From NCBI GenBank assembly GCA_945864145.1, contig CAMBAN010000021.1, positions 1 to 33,912 of the forward strand: a stretch of 33,912 nt of DNA, written 5' to 3'. The notes below the pieces were generated by a model. That model ran no database searches, was not told the origin of the DNA, and saw nothing but the letters and a program-made list of their open reading frames with translations. Shown in pieces: positions 32,386 to 33,912 of the stretch. Every line of letters starts with the position of its first letter. Position 1 is the first letter of the stretch. The position numbers were made by a program, and so were the translations under genes. The stretch is from an uncultured Lachnospiraceae bacterium (GTDB lineage: Bacteria; Bacillota; Clostridia; Lachnospirales; Lachnospiraceae).

Positions 32386-33912
32386 TTACTTATTTTTTAC
32401 TAAACTCTGTTTTCTTTTTACAAAGAGAACACCACCGGTCGCAAGCATGCCCAAAAATATTGTTCCTGCTATTGCTTTTGGTGAATGGATATATTGAATC
32501 CAGATATTGGTCGTCACAAAAAAGCCCTTTGCAACCTCCTCATTTTCCGGTAATACTACCAGCTCATTACCTGCCATATCTGTTGCCTGATAGGTCAACG
32601 ACAGCTTTTCATCACTGCTTGGTAAGTCAATGGTCACTACCTCTCCCTGTGATGTCAGCGTCAAATAATCCCAGCTTTGTAAAATATTACCTTCTGCATT
32701 TCGCAGATAGAATACAGCATCCTTTAATTCAAAATTGTCCTGTACAAGTACGTTGACCTGCTTACTTTCCGTCCGATAAACCTGATTGTTTTCTACCCCT
32801 TCCAACACTACCTGCGGTATCGTATTATCAATGACAAACTGCGTTTTGGCATCCTTATCTGCTAACGTATTATTGACCTCATTGCCTGCTCTGTCTTTAG
32901 AATAAAAGGTCAGATTGTAAAAACCCTCTGCTTCAAAATTTTCTTTGTAAATACGATAAATATTTGTATAGCCAAGCTGCTCATTTCCTGTCTTCTCTAC
33001 CTCGTAACGCATTTCTTCTCCACTATGATGTGGTCTTTTTCCCTCTTTTGCAGTAAGCATTCTGCCGTTTTTTGATAAATAAAGCTCATACTCCTCAATA
33101 CGGTCTACGTTCATTTCTATGATTTCCACATCTGTCATATCCAAAAAGCGATGGTATTTTTGCTCCACCAATCTGGAAATTGCAGAAATATCATAAGTCG
33201 AGCCAAATCTATTTAAAGAATAACGATAGGTCAGACTTTCCAAATTGCCGGCCTTATCCTCTGCCTCTACTGTCAAATAATAAATAGCATCTTCCATTCC
33301 TGACAAGTTTGTCAGTTTATAGTGATACGTCGTTTGTTCCTGTATCAGCTGTTGTTCTACAGGCACATCCTTTCCTAACCCTGTCTTTACAAAAATATGC
33401 ACTCCCTCAGGATATAGATTCGTATCCTGTACCACTACCTGCGGTTCGATACTTCCCTTGTTTGCAGAACCATCTGCCACACCAAGAACAGTAAGCTGTG
33501 GTGCTGTCATATCAATGGTAAAGCTTTCCGGTGTCATAGGCTCTATTTCATTTCCTGCCAGGTCTATACCTGTGATTTCATACTGATATTCCTCATCCTG
33601 TGTAAAGGAAATCGTTGCTGTATGTACATCGCCCTGATGTCTCCAGCCAGATAAAGAAACTGACTGTTCACACAAAAGTTTTATCTCCTCCTCCGCAAAA
33701 TTATGCTCTACAATCTGTATCGTTGCCTGCCTTGGTCTTTTATAATATCCTGTAAGTCTTTCCTCCTGATTATCATAGCTAATCTGTAAAACAGGCTTTG
33801 TTATATCTACGGTAAAAAGCTCTGTTTCTACCCTTTCTGCCTCATTATCCGCTAAGTCCTTGCCTTCTGCCCAAAGTACATAATCTCCATCCTCAGTAAA
33901 AGTTATGGCTGT
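32386..33912 (-). CDS. Ig-like domain surface protein with C-terminal membrane anchor, cut by the window edge
   Basis: The C-terminal 508 residues of a larger exported protein; the frame stays open to the right edge, so the start is not in the window. It has several repeated Ig-like beta-sandwich modules of about 90-100 residues, each with a linker like FTVDITKPVLQ, FTIDMTAPQLTVLG or FVIDNTIPQVVLEG, and AGN or DLADNE turns at their ends. The protein ends in a hydrophobic helix (AIAGTIFLGMLATGGVLFV) and a basic tail KRKQSLVKNK, giving a membrane anchor without an LPXTG motif. It may be an adhesin or cell wall protein. An in-frame TTG at 33675 is not a convincing start. Confidence 0.85.
   Translation of the reverse strand, partial: TAITFTEDGDYVLWAEGKDLADNEAERVETELFTVDITKPVLQISYDNQEERLTGYYKRPRQATIQIVEHNFAEEEIKLLCEQSVSLSGWRHQGDVHTATISFTQDEEYQYEITGIDLAGNEIEPMTPESFTIDMTAPQLTVLGVADGSANKGSIEPQVVVQDTNLYPEGVHIFVKTGLGKDVPVEQQLIQEQTTYHYKLTNLSGMEDAIYYLTVEAEDKAGNLESLTYRYSLNRFGSTYDISAISRLVEQKYHRFLDMTDVEIIEMNVDRIEEYELYLSKNGRMLTAKEGKRPHHSGEEMRYEVEKTGNEQLGYTNIYRIYKENFEAEGFYNLTFYSKDRAGNEVNNTLADKDAKTQFVIDNTIPQVVLEGVENNQVYRTESKQVNVLVQDNFELKDAVFYLRNAEGNILQSWDYLTLTSQGEVVTIDLPSSDEKLSLTYQATDMAGNELVVLPENEEVAKGFFVTTNIWIQYIHSPKAIAGTIFLGMLATGGVLFVKRKQSLVKNK

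Noticed and set aside
33309-33675. TTG at 33675 as the start of the Ig-like protein
   Set aside because: The frame stays open with Ig-like sequence up to the right edge, so the gene begins outside the window.

Overview
The window looks like the chromosome of a gut Lachnospiraceae (Clostridia). The coding is low-GC with AGGAGG-type ribosome sites. The housekeeping genes and several small Lachnospiraceae-type families (DUF6145, a membrane-anchored trigger-factor-like PPIase) fit that group. This is inference from gene content; no rRNA, tRNA or CRISPR array was seen.

Region 1 (about 1-8.6 kb) is the end of an integrative and conjugative element of the broad Tn1549-like kind. On the minus strand, reading from the chromosome junction inward, it holds a DUF6075-like gene, a small DUF3970-like gene, parA, parB, a RepA_N-type replication initiator, a DUF6050-like membrane protein, a small unknown gene, a three-gene cargo operon, pcfB, and a coupling-protein gene (virD4/traG) that stops after 198 codons. 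One small HTH regulator is on the plus strand. The initiator gene contains seven degenerate 23-bp tandem repeats beside an AT-rich stretch, a likely origin. The cargo operon (3.0-3.7, 2.2-3.0 and 1.3-2.2 kb) contains two adjacent proteins with HEPN-ribonuclease-like motifs. It is flanked by two copies of a terminator + palindrome + ribosome-site module.

Region 2 (8.6-14.9 kb) is one tight minus-strand operon: argF, birA, DUF6145, coaX, dusB, greA, lysS. The mobile element sits directly after the lysS stop codon, where three 11-bp tandem repeats look like integrase arm sites.

Region 3 (15.0-20.8 kb) is a sulfur amino acid operon: M20 amidohydrolase, metN, metI, metQ, patB/malY. Ahead of it is an unannotated 46-codon leader ORF in which residues 14-29 are 8 Met and 4 Cys out of 16. 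A perfect intrinsic terminator follows. This looks like a classic ribosome-mediated attenuator responding to methionine/cysteine, and is the most notable find in the window. A TudS/DUF523 desulfurase-family gene is divergent from it.

Region 4 (20.9-25.4 kb) has a secreted protein with an Asn/Gly seven-residue ladder, a membrane-anchored FKBP/trigger-factor-like PPIase, a short gene resembling the N-terminal part of PilZ proteins, a small lipoprotein, and a gene interrupted by one in-frame TGA.

Region 5 (25.4-33.9 kb) is a minus-strand run: an Ig-like surface protein running off the right edge, an SGNH hydrolase whose ribosome site lies in a perfect hairpin, a MATE transporter, an NAD(P)H-dependent flavin oxidoreductase, then a vWA protein, a MoxR AAA+ ATPase and a leucine-rich-repeat protein that probably work as a unit.
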